A stretch of 64,000 nt of DNA from Roseivivax sp. THAF197b (lineage in GTDB: Bacteria > Pseudomonadota > Alphaproteobacteria > Rhodobacterales > Rhodobacteraceae): the NCBI RefSeq assembly GCF_009363255.1, contig NZ_CP045318.1, forward strand, positions 2,221,501 to 2,285,500, in the 5' to 3' direction. Position numbers and translations under genes: made by a program. Of this stretch, positions 44,878-54,262 are shown one piece after another. Under the pieces are notes generated by a model. It had not been told where the DNA came from, searched no databases, and saw nothing but the letters and a program-made list of their open reading frames with translations. How positions within the stretch are numbered: the first letter of the stretch is position 1; each line of letters starts with the position of its first letter.

Positions 44878-46002
44878 TTATTCCGCCTGCGCGTCCGACC
44901 GGCTCTTGCCCGACACTTTCAGCGCCAGCGTCGCCGCCATGAACGGATCGAGCGCCCCGTCCAGCACGCCCTGCGTGTCCGAGGTCTCGACCCCCGTGCG
45001 CAGATCCTTGACCATCTGGTAGGGCTGCAGCACGTAGGAGCGGATCTGGTTCCCCCAGCCCGCCTCGCCCTTGGCCTCGTGCTGGGCGTTGATCTCCGCG
45101 TGACGGCGGTCCAACTCCATCTGGTAGAGGCGCGATTTCAGCGCCTTCATGGCGATGTCGCGGTTCTGGTGCTGCGATTTCTCCGACGAGGTCACGACAA
45201 TGCCCGTGGGCGCGTGAGTGATCCGCACCGCCGAGTCGGTCGTGTTGACGTGCTGACCGCCAGCCCCCGAGGACCGATAGGTGTCAACGCGGATATCGGC
45301 GGGGTTCACCTCGATCTCGATATTGTCGTCGACCACCGGGTAGACCCAGACGGAGCAGAAGGAGGTATGCCGCCGCGCCGCCGAATCGTACGGCGAGATG
45401 CGCACGAGGCGATGCACGCCGGATTCGGATTTCAGCCAGCCATAGGCGTTGTGCCCGGAAATCTTGTAGGAGGCCGATTTGATACCCGCCTCTTCGCCGG
45501 GGCTTTCGGATTGCAGTTCGACCTCGTAGCCCTTCTTCTCGGCCCAGCGGACATACATCCGCGCCAGCATCGATGCCCAGTCGCAGCTTTCCGTGCCACC
45601 CGCGCCGGAATTGATCTCGAGGAAGGTGTCGTTGCTGTCCGCCTCGCCGTCGAGAAGCGCCTCCAACTCCTTTGTGGCGGCCTTCTCGGCCAGGGCCCGC
45701 AGCGCCGCCTCCGCCTCCGACACGATCTCCTCGTCGCCCTCGGCCTCGCCCATCTCGATCAGCTCGACCTGATCGCTCTTTTCCTGGGCAATGGTCCGGT
45801 AGGTGTCCATCGCGTCGACCAGCAATTGCCGGTCCCGCATCAGCTTCTGCGCCGCGTCGGGATCGTTCCAGAGGTTGGGGTCCTCGACACGGGCGTTGAA
45901 CTCTTCAAGCCGGTGTTCGGCGGTGTCCCAGTCCAGCCGCTGGCTCAGAAGGGCCAGCGATTTTTCGATCCGCTCGACATTGTTTTCGGCTTCAGCGCGC
46001 AT
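44878..46002 (-). CDS. prfB: Peptide chain release factor 2
   Basis: A 374-residue RF2. [20 protein letters not shown] begins the protein; the codon-recognition loop reads [15 protein letters not shown]; the peptidyl-hydrolysis motif GGQ is in [19 protein letters not shown] (about residue 240). Unlike E. coli, the reading frame is continuous through [15 protein letters not shown], so there is no programmed +1 frameshift at the usual place. Start set at 46002, where the family N-terminus begins; in-frame codons upstream are not RF2-like. Confidence 0.95.
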   Translation of the reverse strand: MRAEAENNVERIEKSLALLSQRLDWDTAEHRLEEFNARVEDPNLWNDPDAAQKLMRDRQLLVDAMDTYRTIAQEKSDQVELIEMGEAEGDEEIVSEAEAALRALAEKAATKELEALLDGEADSNDTFLEINSGAGGTESCDWASMLARMYVRWAEKKGYEVELQSESPGEEAGIKSASYKISGHNAYGWLKSESGVHRLVRISPYDSAARRHTSFCSVWVYPVVDDNIEIEVNPADIRVDTYRSSGAGGQHVNTTDSAVRITHAPTGIVVTSSEKSQHQNRDIAMKALKSRLYQMELDRRHAEINAQHEAKGEAGWGNQIRSYVLQPYQMVKDLRTGVETSDTQGVLDGALDPFMAATLALKVSGKSRSDAQAE

Positions 46003-46175
46003 GGAGGCTCCGACGATCTCTGGAAACTGGACGCGGTGATACCCCATCGCCCGATGGCTCACAAGCCGCCCCTGAAAGGCGCCCCCGCCCGCCGCGCCGG
46101 GTGCCGGACTTTGGCCAGAAGCGGACCCCGCAGGCACCATCCGCGCCCATCCGTCAGGGCCGCTCACGGCGTCCC

Positions 46176-46199
46176 CGTTTCACCTTTCAAATAAAACGC
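46176..46199 (-). repeat. Intergenic repeat family 1, short copy C
   Basis: On the minus strand this 24-nt stretch differs from the copy A core (34440-34463) at only four positions: GCGTTTT at one end, GAAAGGTGAA in the middle and CG at the end. It lies between the PBP1A stop and prfB. The flanking parts of copies A and B are absent. Confidence 0.5.
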
Positions 46200-46229
46200 A
46201 AAACCGCCGCGCGCGCCGCAGGCGCGCGC
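46196..46229 (-). terminator. Probable terminator after the PBP1A gene
   Basis: GCGCGCGCC (minus strand, 46229-46221) pairs with GGCGCGCGC (46217-46209), 3-nt loop, then GGCGGTTTTGCGTTTT. A second hairpin, CCCGGGC/GCCCGGG, is at 46242-46258, nearer to the stop. Confidence 0.55.
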
Positions 46230-46269
46230 GGCGCGGATCGGCCCGGGCTTTGCCCGGGTCGAAACCGGA

Positions 46270-48777
46270 TCAGTACAAACCGCCCGAGGACAGGGTGCCG
46301 AAGCTCGCTTTCGGCCCCACGACCGCCGTACCACCGCTCGAGGTCGTGACCTCGCGCGCAGTGCCGCCGGGGGTGATGACATCGAAGCCCGATCCCATCG
46401 CCCAGCCGCCGTCGAACTGGATACCGAACATGGGCTCGAGGCCCTCCCGGAAGCATTCCGCCACCACGTTCGCGCCAGAGGCGCCGTCGCCCAGCCGTGC
46501 GCCTGTGTTGCGGTCGATCTTGATGAACATGCATTCCTCGGGCACCGCGAAGTCGCCCCCGCCATATTTCGCCACGGCCTCCTGCATGAAGCGCTGGAAG
46601 ACCGGGCCGCACATGCCCCCGCCCGACGCGCCGCGCCCCAGGCTGCGCGGCTGGTCATGGCCGATATAGCAGCCCGCCACGATGTTGGAGGTGAAGCCCA
46701 CGAACCAGACATCCTTGGCATCGTTGGTGGTGCCGGTCTTGCCCGCGGTCGGCACGGGCAGGTTGACAGTGCCCGATGCGGTGCCGCGATCCACCACGCC
46801 CCGCATCATCGAGGTCAGCTGATACGCCGTGACCGGATCCATGATGCGTTGGCGGTTATTGGCAATGCGCGGCGCCTCGCCCGGCGGCAGGTTCGGATCG
46901 GTGCAATTGACGCAGACCCGTTCATTGTCGCGCTCTTTTTCGTGGTTGTAGACGGTGCGCCCGTAGCGGTCCTGCACACGGTCCACGAGTGTCGGCTCCA
47001 CCCGCTCGCCGCCATTGGCGAACATCGCATAGGCCGCGACCATCTTGAACAGCGTCGTCTCCTCGGAGCCCAGCGAGTTCGCGAGGACCCGCTGCATGTC
47101 CTCGTAGACGCCGAAGCGCTCGGCGTAGCGCGCGACGGTGTCCATCCCGATCTCCTGCGCAAGGCGCACGGTCATCAGGTTCCGCGACCGTTCGATCCCG
47201 GTGCGCAAGGGCGTCGGCCCGTAGAACTGGTTGGAGGCGTTCTTGGGACGCCACACACCCTGGGGCGTGTTGATCTCGATGGGGGCGTCCACGACGATCG
47301 TCGCGGGGCTGTAGCCGGAATCGAGCGCGGCCGCATAGACGAAGGGCTTGAAGCTGGAGCCGGGCTGCCGGTTGGCCTGTGTCGCGCGGTTGAAGACCGA
47401 ATGCTGGTAGGAAAAGCCCCCCTGCATCGCGAGGACCCGGCCGGAATTGACGTCCATCGCCATGAAGCCGCCCTCGACCTCGGGCACCTGGCGCAGGGTC
47501 CAGCGGATGAATTCGCCCCCGTCATCGGCGATCATCCGGCGCACATGCACCACGTCGCCGCGCGTGAAATTGTCGAAGAAATCGCCGCGCAGCCAGCGGA
47601 TATCCTCGCGCGGGACGGTGCCTTCGCCCTCCCCCTCGATGCCGAGGGTCAGCGTGTTTTCGGCCACGTCCAGAACCACCGCCGGGTACCACTGGCTTTC
47701 GAGATCGATGTCACGCGCAACACTCACATCGCCAAGCGCGTCCTGCCAATCGGCCAGCGCCTCTTCGGGCAGGGTCTTGCCCGTGCCGCGCCAGACGCCG
47801 ATCGAGCGGTCGTATTGCTCAAGTGCGATGCGCAGCGACCGAGCGGCGACGTCCTGCATCTCGGGATCGAGCGTCGCCCGCACCGAGAAGCCGCCCGAGA
47901 AGAACTCGCCCTCGCCGAAATCGCGACTGAGCTGGCGGCGAATTTCATCGGTGAAGTAGTCACGCGGCGGAAGCTGCTTCTGGAACGGCTCGAAATCGCC
48001 GTTCTGGACGGATCGCAGCGGCATGTCCCGCTCGCTTTCATACTCGGTTTCGGAGATGTAGCCGTTCTCGTACATCTCCTTCAGCACGAAGTTGCGCCGC
48101 GCGAGCAGACGATCCTTGTTGCGGACCGGGTGATAATCCGACGGGGCCTTCGGCATCGAGGCGAGGAACGCCACCTCATGCGGGGCAAGCTGCGACAGCG
48201 TCTTGTTGAAATAGGTCTGCGCCGCGGCGGTCACGCCGTAGGAGTTTTGCCCGAGGAAGATCTCGTTCAGGTAAAGCTCCAGGATCTTGTCTTTGGACAG
48301 CGTGCCTTCGAGCCGTGTGGCAAGGATGATTTCCTTGATCTTGCGCTCGGCGCGCCGGTCGCCGCCCAGCAGGAAGTTCTTCATCACCTGCTGCGTGATC
48401 GTCGAGGCGCCCCGCACGTCCTGACCGCGCGACCGGACGGCATCGACGATGGCCGCGGCGATACCGCGCGGGTCGTAGCCCTCATGGACGTAGAAGTTCT
48501 TGTCTTCCGCCGAGATGAAGCCCTGCTTGACGAGGTCGGGGATCTCGTTGGCGGGCGTGAAGAGACGCCGCTCCTGCGCGAATTCGTCGATAATCCGGCC
48601 CTCGGTCGAATAGATCCGGCTGATCGTGGGCGGCGTGTACTGCGCCAGGCTCTCATGGCTGGGCAGATCGCGACCGTAGATCCAGAAGATCGCCCCGATC
48701 GAGATCGCGATGGCAGCAATGCCCAGCGTCAAAAGCGAGAAGATCGCACCAAAGAAGGACAGGATGAAACGGGTCAT
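46270..48777 (-). CDS. mrcA: Penicillin-binding protein 1A (class A)
   Basis: An 835-residue bifunctional peptidoglycan synthase. N-terminal TM (FILSFFGAIFSLLTLGIAAI); GT51 glycosyltransferase domain with ISAEDKNFYVHEGYDPRGIA (catalytic Glu) and RGASTITQQVMKNFLLGGDR; an OB-like insertion in the middle; transpeptidase domain with SSFK (in QPGSSFKPFVYAAALD, about residue 462), SRN in ERSRNLMTV and KTGTTNDAKDVWF (about 690). ATG at 48777 has GAGG 8 nt upstream. Lies between amiC and prfB, all minus strand, an order common in this group. Confidence 0.95.
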   Translation of the reverse strand: MTRFILSFFGAIFSLLTLGIAAIAISIGAIFWIYGRDLPSHESLAQYTPPTISRIYSTEGRIIDEFAQERRLFTPANEIPDLVKQGFISAEDKNFYVHEGYDPRGIAAAIVDAVRSRGQDVRGASTITQQVMKNFLLGGDRRAERKIKEIILATRLEGTLSKDKILELYLNEIFLGQNSYGVTAAAQTYFNKTLSQLAPHEVAFLASMPKAPSDYHPVRNKDRLLARRNFVLKEMYENGYISETEYESERDMPLRSVQNGDFEPFQKQLPPRDYFTDEIRRQLSRDFGEGEFFSGGFSVRATLDPEMQDVAARSLRIALEQYDRSIGVWRGTGKTLPEEALADWQDALGDVSVARDIDLESQWYPAVVLDVAENTLTLGIEGEGEGTVPREDIRWLRGDFFDNFTRGDVVHVRRMIADDGGEFIRWTLRQVPEVEGGFMAMDVNSGRVLAMQGGFSYQHSVFNRATQANRQPGSSFKPFVYAAALDSGYSPATIVVDAPIEINTPQGVWRPKNASNQFYGPTPLRTGIERSRNLMTVRLAQEIGMDTVARYAERFGVYEDMQRVLANSLGSEETTLFKMVAAYAMFANGGERVEPTLVDRVQDRYGRTVYNHEKERDNERVCVNCTDPNLPPGEAPRIANNRQRIMDPVTAYQLTSMMRGVVDRGTASGTVNLPVPTAGKTGTTNDAKDVWFVGFTSNIVAGCYIGHDQPRSLGRGASGGGMCGPVFQRFMQEAVAKYGGGDFAVPEECMFIKIDRNTGARLGDGASGANVVAECFREGLEPMFGIQFDGGWAMGSGFDVITPGGTAREVTTSSGGTAVVGPKASFGTLSSGGLY

Positions 48778-48886
48778 GGCATACGCCTCGAGCACAGGAT
48801 TTGTGACGCCAGTATAGAGGAACGGCGTCTAGGTCAAAACACACAACGGTGCGGTATCAGCACGCATCCGCCGGAGGAACGCTCCG

Positions 48887-50125
48887 TTATTGCCGCCGGA
48901 GCCCCGCCAGTGCCGCATCCTCGACCGCCCAGGCCAGAAGACCGTCCCGCAGCCCGGCCGCCATGCCCGCCCGCCAGGCGGGATCGCGCAGCTTTTTCAG
49001 ATCGTCCGGTGTCGACAGGTAGCCGACCTCGACGAGGACCGAGGGGATGTCGGCGCTTTTGAGGACCGAGAAGCCGGCGCTACGCAAGGGGCGTTTGTGG
49101 GTATCGCCGGTGGCATTGTCGATCCCGGCCACAAGCGCGCTGGCAAGCGCTGTGCTGCGCGGCGTCGTGTCGAGGCGTGCGAGGTCCATCAAGACGCCTG
49201 CGACGCGATCATCCGTGCGCGCAAGATCGAGCCCCGCAAGGATATCGTCACGGTTGTGGCGCTCGGCGAGCGCCGCCGACGCGGCATCAGACGCATCCTC
49301 GGACAGGGTGTATACCGTCGCACCGCGTGCGATCCCCTCCTCCAGCGCATCGGCATGAAGCGACATGAAGAGATCCGCATTCGCGTCATGTGCCGCGGCG
49401 ACGCGGGCCTCGAGCGAAACGAAGACATCCGCATCGCGGGTCATCGTGACTTCGAAACTGCCATCGCGCAGCAGCACCTCTTTCAGCTCGCGCGCGAAGG
49501 TCAGCATCAGATCCGCCTCGGTCGCCCCGCCATGTTCGGCGCCGGGATCAATGCCGCCATGGCCGGGATCCAGGACCACATGCAGCGGCCGTCCCTCGAC
49601 CCCGCCACGGGGCATGGCGCGCACGGGCGCGGGTGGCGGCAGATCCCAGCGGGGATCGCGCGGCGCCCCGGCCTTGGCCGCGAAGCGTTCGGGCTCCGTG
49701 GGCTGCAACGCCACCTTGAGCCGCGCCGTGCCCGCGCTTTCGTCAACGCTGAGCCCGGCCTCGGTGACAGCATAAGGCCCGTTCAACACCGCCACGAGCC
49801 GCGACCAGCCGGCCCGATACGCCCCCATGCGCAGTTCGGTGACAGCCTCCGCACGGTCCAGATCTTCGGCCCGCGTGGTGCCCCAGTCGACCTCGCGAAA
49901 ATCGAGAACCAGCCGGTGCGGTTTGTCGAGCGTGAAGAGCCGCCAGGGCACGCCCTGGCTGAGCGCCAGTTCGATCGAGGCCCCCTTGCCCCAGCGCGCA
50001 TCGGTTATGCCGCTGTCTGTCGGATCGAGACGCGCGAGACCGCCCAGGTCCTGCGCCTGAAGCGCCTGAAAGGGAGCGGTCACGCCAAGGATCAGTGCCG
50101 TCAGAAGGGCGATGGGTCTGCTCAT
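48887..50125 (-). CDS. amiC: N-acetylmuramoyl-L-alanine amidase (AmiC type)
   Basis: A 412-residue periplasmic amidase that splits septal peptidoglycan. Signal peptide (ALLTALILGVTAPFQALQA), AMIN localisation domain (about residues 45-140), then Amidase_3 domain with the zinc motif VLDPGHGGIDPGAEHGG (about 190), FMSLHADALEEG (about 262) and the catalytic Glu in VLVEVGYLSTPDD (about 370). Directly upstream of mrcA (109 nt), a functional pairing. Confidence 0.94.
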   Translation of the reverse strand: MSRPIALLTALILGVTAPFQALQAQDLGGLARLDPTDSGITDARWGKGASIELALSQGVPWRLFTLDKPHRLVLDFREVDWGTTRAEDLDRAEAVTELRMGAYRAGWSRLVAVLNGPYAVTEAGLSVDESAGTARLKVALQPTEPERFAAKAGAPRDPRWDLPPPAPVRAMPRGGVEGRPLHVVLDPGHGGIDPGAEHGGATEADLMLTFARELKEVLLRDGSFEVTMTRDADVFVSLEARVAAAHDANADLFMSLHADALEEGIARGATVYTLSEDASDAASAALAERHNRDDILAGLDLARTDDRVAGVLMDLARLDTTPRSTALASALVAGIDNATGDTHKRPLRSAGFSVLKSADIPSVLVEVGYLSTPDDLKKLRDPAWRAGMAAGLRDGLLAWAVEDAALAGLRRQ

Positions 50126-50168
50126 ACCGCCTCACGTTTGTTGTTGGCATCTCTATAGCGCAGAGCCT

Positions 50169-50186
50169 GGGGGGCTGTCTGCCCCT
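50169..50186 (-). repeat. Fragment of intergenic repeat family 2
   Basis: On the minus strand GGGGCAGACAGCCCCCC matches the 3' hairpin of the elements at 5532 and 11217. It lies 45 nt upstream of the amiC start. Only the hairpin part is present. Confidence 0.45.
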
Positions 50187-50352
50187 GTCGCCCTTGTTCT
50201 TGCGCCAATGGCAAGCAATGCCCGCTTTTTGGGTCTCACCGTGACAGGCCCGGTTTGCCCGAGGGATGACCGCATTTGCCATGATGCAGCGACCGGCATA
50301 GAGCTCGCCACGAGTTCATGGTTATTCGACTGTCACAGTCCTTAACCCGCTG

Positions 50353-51504
50353 TCACAGTGATGAACGCGACGTCATATAAGCCTTCAGGCGCGCGAGGCC
50401 TTCCTCGATATCCTCGGTCGCCCTGGCATAGGAGAAGCGCAGCGTCGTGGCGCCGCGTTCGGGATCGAAATCGAGGCCCGGCGTGACCGCGACACCGGCC
50501 TTGTCGAGAATGTCCGCCGCAAGCGCACGGCTGTCTTCCGTGATGTCCGACACGTCCGCATATACGTAAAAGGCCCCATCAGGCGGCGCGATCTTGTCGA
50601 ACCCCGCCTTTGGCAGCCCTTCCAGCATGAGCGCGCGGTTTTTCGCGTAAACCGCCATGTTGGCCTCAAGCTCCTCGGTCGCATCCATGGCAGCCAGCGC
50701 CGCCACCTGCGCCGCGTGCGGTGCGCAAATGAAGAGGTTCTGCGCCAGACGCTCCACCTGTCTCAGTTGACCTTCGGGCACGACCATCCAGCCCACGCGC
50801 CAGCCGGTCATGGAGAAGTATTTCGAGAAGGAATTGATCACACAGACATCGTCGGAGATTTCGAGCGCGGAGACGGCTTTCGCCTCGTATTCGATGCCGT
50901 GATAGATCTCGTCCGAGATGAAGGCTGCACCGCGATCCTGCGTGCAGGCGATCAGGTCCGACAGCGCGGCCCGTCCCAGCATGGTGCCCGTGGGATTTGC
51001 GGGCGAGGCCACCATCAGCCCCTGCCAATCATGCGGCGCGAGGTCTTCGGGCGTCGGCTGCAGGCGGTTGGCTGCGGAGCTTTCCACCTCGAGCGCGTTC
51101 AGATCGAGCGCGCGCAGGATCTGGCGATAGGATGGATAGCCGGGCCGTCCCAGCGCCACCGTCTCGCCCGCATCGAAAAGCGCGGTGAAGGCGAGGATGA
51201 AGGCGCCCGAGGAACCCGGCGTGATCACCACACGCGCGGGATCGAGATCGACACCGTACCAATCCGCGTAAAGGCGGGCGATGCGTGCGCGAAGTGCAGG
51301 CAGACCCAGGGCCACGGTATATCCCAGCGCGTCGTCCTGCATGGCTTGCGCCAGTGCTGCGCGCGCGGCCTCGGGGGCCGGCGTGCCCGGCTGGCCCACT
51401 TCCATATGGATGATGCGGCGGCCCGCATCTTCCGCCGCGCGGGCGGCCTCCATCACATCCATCACAATGAAGGGATCGACCGCGCCCCGGCTTGAGTTCC
51501 GCAT
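50353..51504 (-). CDS. Class I/II pyridoxal-phosphate aminotransferase
   Basis: A 383-residue fold-type I aminotransferase. HMEVGQPGTPAPEAARAALA opens the conserved region; PANPTGTMLGRAAL, SDEIYHGIEYEAKAVSAL and the PLP lysine in NSFSKYFSMTGWRVGW (about residue 232) and LRFSYARATEDI (C-terminal Arg) follow. Substrate not determinable (aspartate, aromatic or alanine types all share these motifs). ATG at 51504 follows AGAGG. Divergent from the M48 protease gene, 53 nt between starts. Confidence 0.9.
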   Translation of the reverse strand: MRNSSRGAVDPFIVMDVMEAARAAEDAGRRIIHMEVGQPGTPAPEAARAALAQAMQDDALGYTVALGLPALRARIARLYADWYGVDLDPARVVITPGSSGAFILAFTALFDAGETVALGRPGYPSYRQILRALDLNALEVESSAANRLQPTPEDLAPHDWQGLMVASPANPTGTMLGRAALSDLIACTQDRGAAFISDEIYHGIEYEAKAVSALEISDDVCVINSFSKYFSMTGWRVGWMVVPEGQLRQVERLAQNLFICAPHAAQVAALAAMDATEELEANMAVYAKNRALMLEGLPKAGFDKIAPPDGAFYVYADVSDITEDSRALAADILDKAGVAVTPGLDFDPERGATTLRFSYARATEDIEEGLARLKAYMTSRSSL

Positions 51505-51557
51505 ATCCGCCTCTTTATGGTTCGCGCCAGACATGCAGGCAGGAGAGGCAGGCGTCA

Positions 51558-52883
51558 ATGCGGTGGATGCAATGGGTCCGGCTGGGACTGCTTTGGCTGT
51601 GCCTTGCCGTGATCGCGGCAACCCCGGCGCGGGCGCTGACTGTCCTGCGCGATGCGGATATCGAATATGCGCTGCGCGAGCTGGCCAAGCCCGTGTTCAG
51701 CGCCGCCGGGCTGTCCCCTTCGAATGTTCGCATCCTGGTGGTCGACGATTCCAGCCTGAACGCCTTTGTCGCGGACAACGCGCATATCCTGATCCATTCG
51801 GGCATGATCCTGAAACTGGAAAGCGCCCAGGCGCTTCAGGCGGTTCTGGCTCATGAGGCCGCGCATATCGCCAATGGTCATATTTCCCGCCGGGTCGCGA
51901 ATATGCGCAATGCCCGCACCGCCGCCGGGCTGGGGCTCATCCTTGCGGGCATCGCCGCCACGCAGAACGCCGAGGCAGGCTTTGGCATCGCCGCAGGGAC
52001 GCAATCCTCCGTGCTGCGGAATTTCCTGGCCCATACTCGCGCCGAAGAGGCTGCCGCCGACCAGAGTGCGGTGCGATACATGGCGCGCGCGGGCATCGAT
52101 CCGCAAGGTGCGGTCGATGTGATGGAGATCTTCCGGGGTCAGGAGGCGCTTTCTGTGTCGCGACAGGATCCCTACATGCTGTCGCATCCGATGAGCCGCG
52201 ACCGGCTTCGCGCACTCAAGGGCTTCGCCGCGGCCTACGGTTCCGAGGCCCCGGGCGATCCCGGCGCGGAATACTGGTTCCAGCGCGCCAAGGGCAAACT
52301 CTCGGCCTTCCAGCGCAACCCGGCCTGGACCCTGCGCCGCGCAAAAGACAGCGGGTCGCGGGATATCCGGCTGATGCGCGAGGCCGTCGCCCATCACAAG
52401 CGCGCCGATCTGAAAAAGGCGCTGGCGGCGATGGACGGCGCGCTGCGGCTGCGTCCGAACGATCCGTTTCTTCTCGACCTAAAGGGCCAGATCCTGCTGG
52501 AAAGCCGCCAGGCGGCGGCAGCCGTGTCGACCTATCGGCAGGCCACGCGCTTTGCGGGCGGCAATGCGCTGATCCTGGGCGGGCTCGGACGCGCCCTTCT
52601 GGCCGCCGGAGATGCGCGCGGCGCGCTCGATGCGCTCGACCGGGCGCGAGCCCGCGACGGGCAGGATCCGCGGCTCATGCGCGATCTTGCGGTGGCCTAT
52701 GCGCAGACCGGACAGACCGGGCTTGCCTCGGTTGCCACGGCGGAGCGATACGCGCTACAGGGACGCCTGAAGGATGCCAACCTGCATGCCGAACGCGCAA
52801 TGGCGCTGCTGCCGCGCGGATCGAGCGCGTGGCGCCGAGCCGAAGACGTCGCCATCACGGCCAAGAGCGCCATGAGGCGCTGA
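51558..52883 (+). CDS. M48-family zinc metalloprotease with TPR repeats (BepA-like)
   Basis: A 441-residue exported protein. Signal peptide (LGLLWLCLAVIAATPARA), M48 protease domain with HEAAH (in LAHEAAHIANGHISRR, about residue 98) and the third zinc Glu in RAEEAAADQSAVRYMARAG (about 165), then a C-terminal region rich in TPR-like helices (LKKALAAMDGALRLRPNDPF, AAAVSTYRQATRFAGG). BepA/YfgC relatives check outer-membrane protein assembly. AGGAGAGG precedes the ATG. Followed by DsbA-type genes, forming an envelope-quality cluster. Confidence 0.9.
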   Translation: MRWMQWVRLGLLWLCLAVIAATPARALTVLRDADIEYALRELAKPVFSAAGLSPSNVRILVVDDSSLNAFVADNAHILIHSGMILKLESAQALQAVLAHEAAHIANGHISRRVANMRNARTAAGLGLILAGIAATQNAEAGFGIAAGTQSSVLRNFLAHTRAEEAAADQSAVRYMARAGIDPQGAVDVMEIFRGQEALSVSRQDPYMLSHPMSRDRLRALKGFAAAYGSEAPGDPGAEYWFQRAKGKLSAFQRNPAWTLRRAKDSGSRDIRLMREAVAHHKRADLKKALAAMDGALRLRPNDPFLLDLKGQILLESRQAAAAVSTYRQATRFAGGNALILGGLGRALLAAGDARGALDALDRARARDGQDPRLMRDLAVAYAQTGQTGLASVATAERYALQGRLKDANLHAERAMALLPRGSSAWRRAEDVAITAKSAMRR

Positions 52884-52931
52884 GAGACCCATCCGACGCA
52901 TTCAAGCGACGATCAAAGACAGGGAGTTTTC

Positions 52932-53690
52932 ATGTTCAAATCCACACTGACCGCGCTGGCGCTGGTCACGGCCGGAGCCGGGGCCGTGCAGGCGCAAGGC
53001 TTCGACATAACCGACATGACCGACGCGGAGCGCGAAGCGTTCCGCTCCGAGCTGCGCGATTACCTGATGGAAAATCCGCAGGTCATCATCGAGGCGGTGA
53101 ATGCGCTCGAAGCGCGCCAGGCCGCCCAGGCCGAAGCCGCCGCGGAACAGGCGCTGGCCAGCAACGCCGCCGCGATCAAGGATGACGGCGTCTCCTGGGT
53201 GGGAGGCAATCCAGACGGCGACATCACCGTGGTAGAGTTCATGGATTACCGCTGCGGCTATTGCCGCCGTGCCGCGCCCGAGGTCGAGGAACTGGTCGCA
53301 TCGGACGGCAATATCCGGTTCGTGATCAAGGAATTCCCCATTCTGGGCGAGGCCTCGCTGGTCATGTCGCGCTTTGCCATCGCCACGCAGCGGGTCGCGG
53401 GCGACGAGGCCTACAAGCAGGTGCACGACACGCTGATGGCGCTGACGGGCGAGCCCACGGAGCCGGTCCTGCGCCGCGTGGCCGAGGAATTGCTGCTCGA
53501 TGCCGACGCCATCATCGCCGAGATGGATTCGGACAGCGTCACCCGCCAGATCGCCGAGACCCGCGCGCTGGCCGACCAGCTGCAGATCCGCGGCACGCCG
53601 ACCTTCGTGATGGGCGATGCGCTGGTGCGCGGCTACGTCACGCTCGACGAGATGCGCGGCATCGTCGCCGAGGAACGCGGCGAAGGGTGA
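52932..53690 (+). CDS. DsbA-family thiol:disulfide oxidoreductase (Com1-like)
   Basis: A 252-residue periplasmic protein. Signal peptide (TLTALALVTAGAGAVQAQ), an N-terminal helix (FRSELRDYLMENPQVIIEAV), an Ala/Glu-rich helix, then a thioredoxin-fold domain with the active site CGYC in FMDYRCGYCRRAAPE (about residue 110) and cis-Pro loop RGTPTFVMGD (about 219). Probably oxidises or isomerises disulfides in exported proteins. Stop overlaps the next gene (GTGA). Confidence 0.9.
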   Translation: MFKSTLTALALVTAGAGAVQAQGFDITDMTDAEREAFRSELRDYLMENPQVIIEAVNALEARQAAQAEAAAEQALASNAAAIKDDGVSWVGGNPDGDITVVEFMDYRCGYCRRAAPEVEELVASDGNIRFVIKEFPILGEASLVMSRFAIATQRVAGDEAYKQVHDTLMALTGEPTEPVLRRVAEELLLDADAIIAEMDSDSVTRQIAETRALADQLQIRGTPTFVMGDALVRGYVTLDEMRGIVAEERGEG

Positions 53691-54214
53691 AACATCTGAA
53701 GCTTGCAACATTTGCGGCGGCCCTCGTGGCCGCCGTTCCCGTCTCTGGCGAGCCGCTTTTCGGGACGGAGGCCGCGCGCGCGGCCCTGGCGGACGAGCTG
53801 CGCGCGGTGCTGGCGGACAACCCGGAGATTCTCGAGACGGCCTTGCGGGGCGGCGCACCGGCGGCTGCCGATGTCTTTCGGGATGCGAGGGATGCGGACC
53901 TTGCGCTGATCGCGGCCGAGGCGCCGCACCTTTTCGGGCCCGGACGGCCCCTCATCGGCACGGCGGATGGCCCGGTCGAGATGGCCTTCTTCACGAGTGC
54001 GGATTGCGACGCCTGCGATGCGGCACAAGCCGAGCTGGCAGCATTGCTTGACGCGAGGGGAACATCGGCCCGCGTCATCGATGCGGATAGCGCCGAGGGA
54101 CGCGCACTCATGGAACGCTTGACGCTCGATACCTTGCCGTCCTACGTGCTGCCGAAGTTGATGGTCCGCGGCCATGTGCCCGATTTTGTTCTGAGCCGGT
54201 ATCTCGACCCTTAG
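53687..54214 (+). CDS. Short DsbA-like/thioredoxin-fold paralogue
   Basis: A 175-residue exported protein. The GTG at 53687 overlaps the stop of the DsbA-type gene. Signal peptide (LKLATFAAALVAAVPVSG), then LADELRAVLADNPEILETAL, which parallels the ELRDYLMENPQVIIEAV helix of its neighbour, then a shortened domain with a CxxC in TSADCDACDAAQAEL and a possible cis-Pro in LDTLPSYVLPKLMVRGHVPD. It looks like a tandem duplicate that lost part of the helical insertion. May be a partner or reductant of the full-length protein. Confidence 0.75.
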   Translation: MKHLKLATFAAALVAAVPVSGEPLFGTEAARAALADELRAVLADNPEILETALRGGAPAAADVFRDARDADLALIAAEAPHLFGPGRPLIGTADGPVEMAFFTSADCDACDAAQAELAALLDARGTSARVIDADSAEGRALMERLTLDTLPSYVLPKLMVRGHVPDFVLSRYLDP

Positions 54215-54262
54215 ACCGCGCGGCCTGCCTCCCCGTTTACACTCATGCCTTTCGGAGCATTT

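Noticed and set aside
46657-49062. 801-codon open frame on the plus strand
   Set aside because: Antisense to mrcA, whose motifs are complete; Arg/His/Asp-rich shadow without domains.
50330-50358. Two direct repeats CTGTCACAG 20 nt apart
   Set aside because: The second copy lies over the end of the aminotransferase gene and no regulator or site type fits; likely chance.
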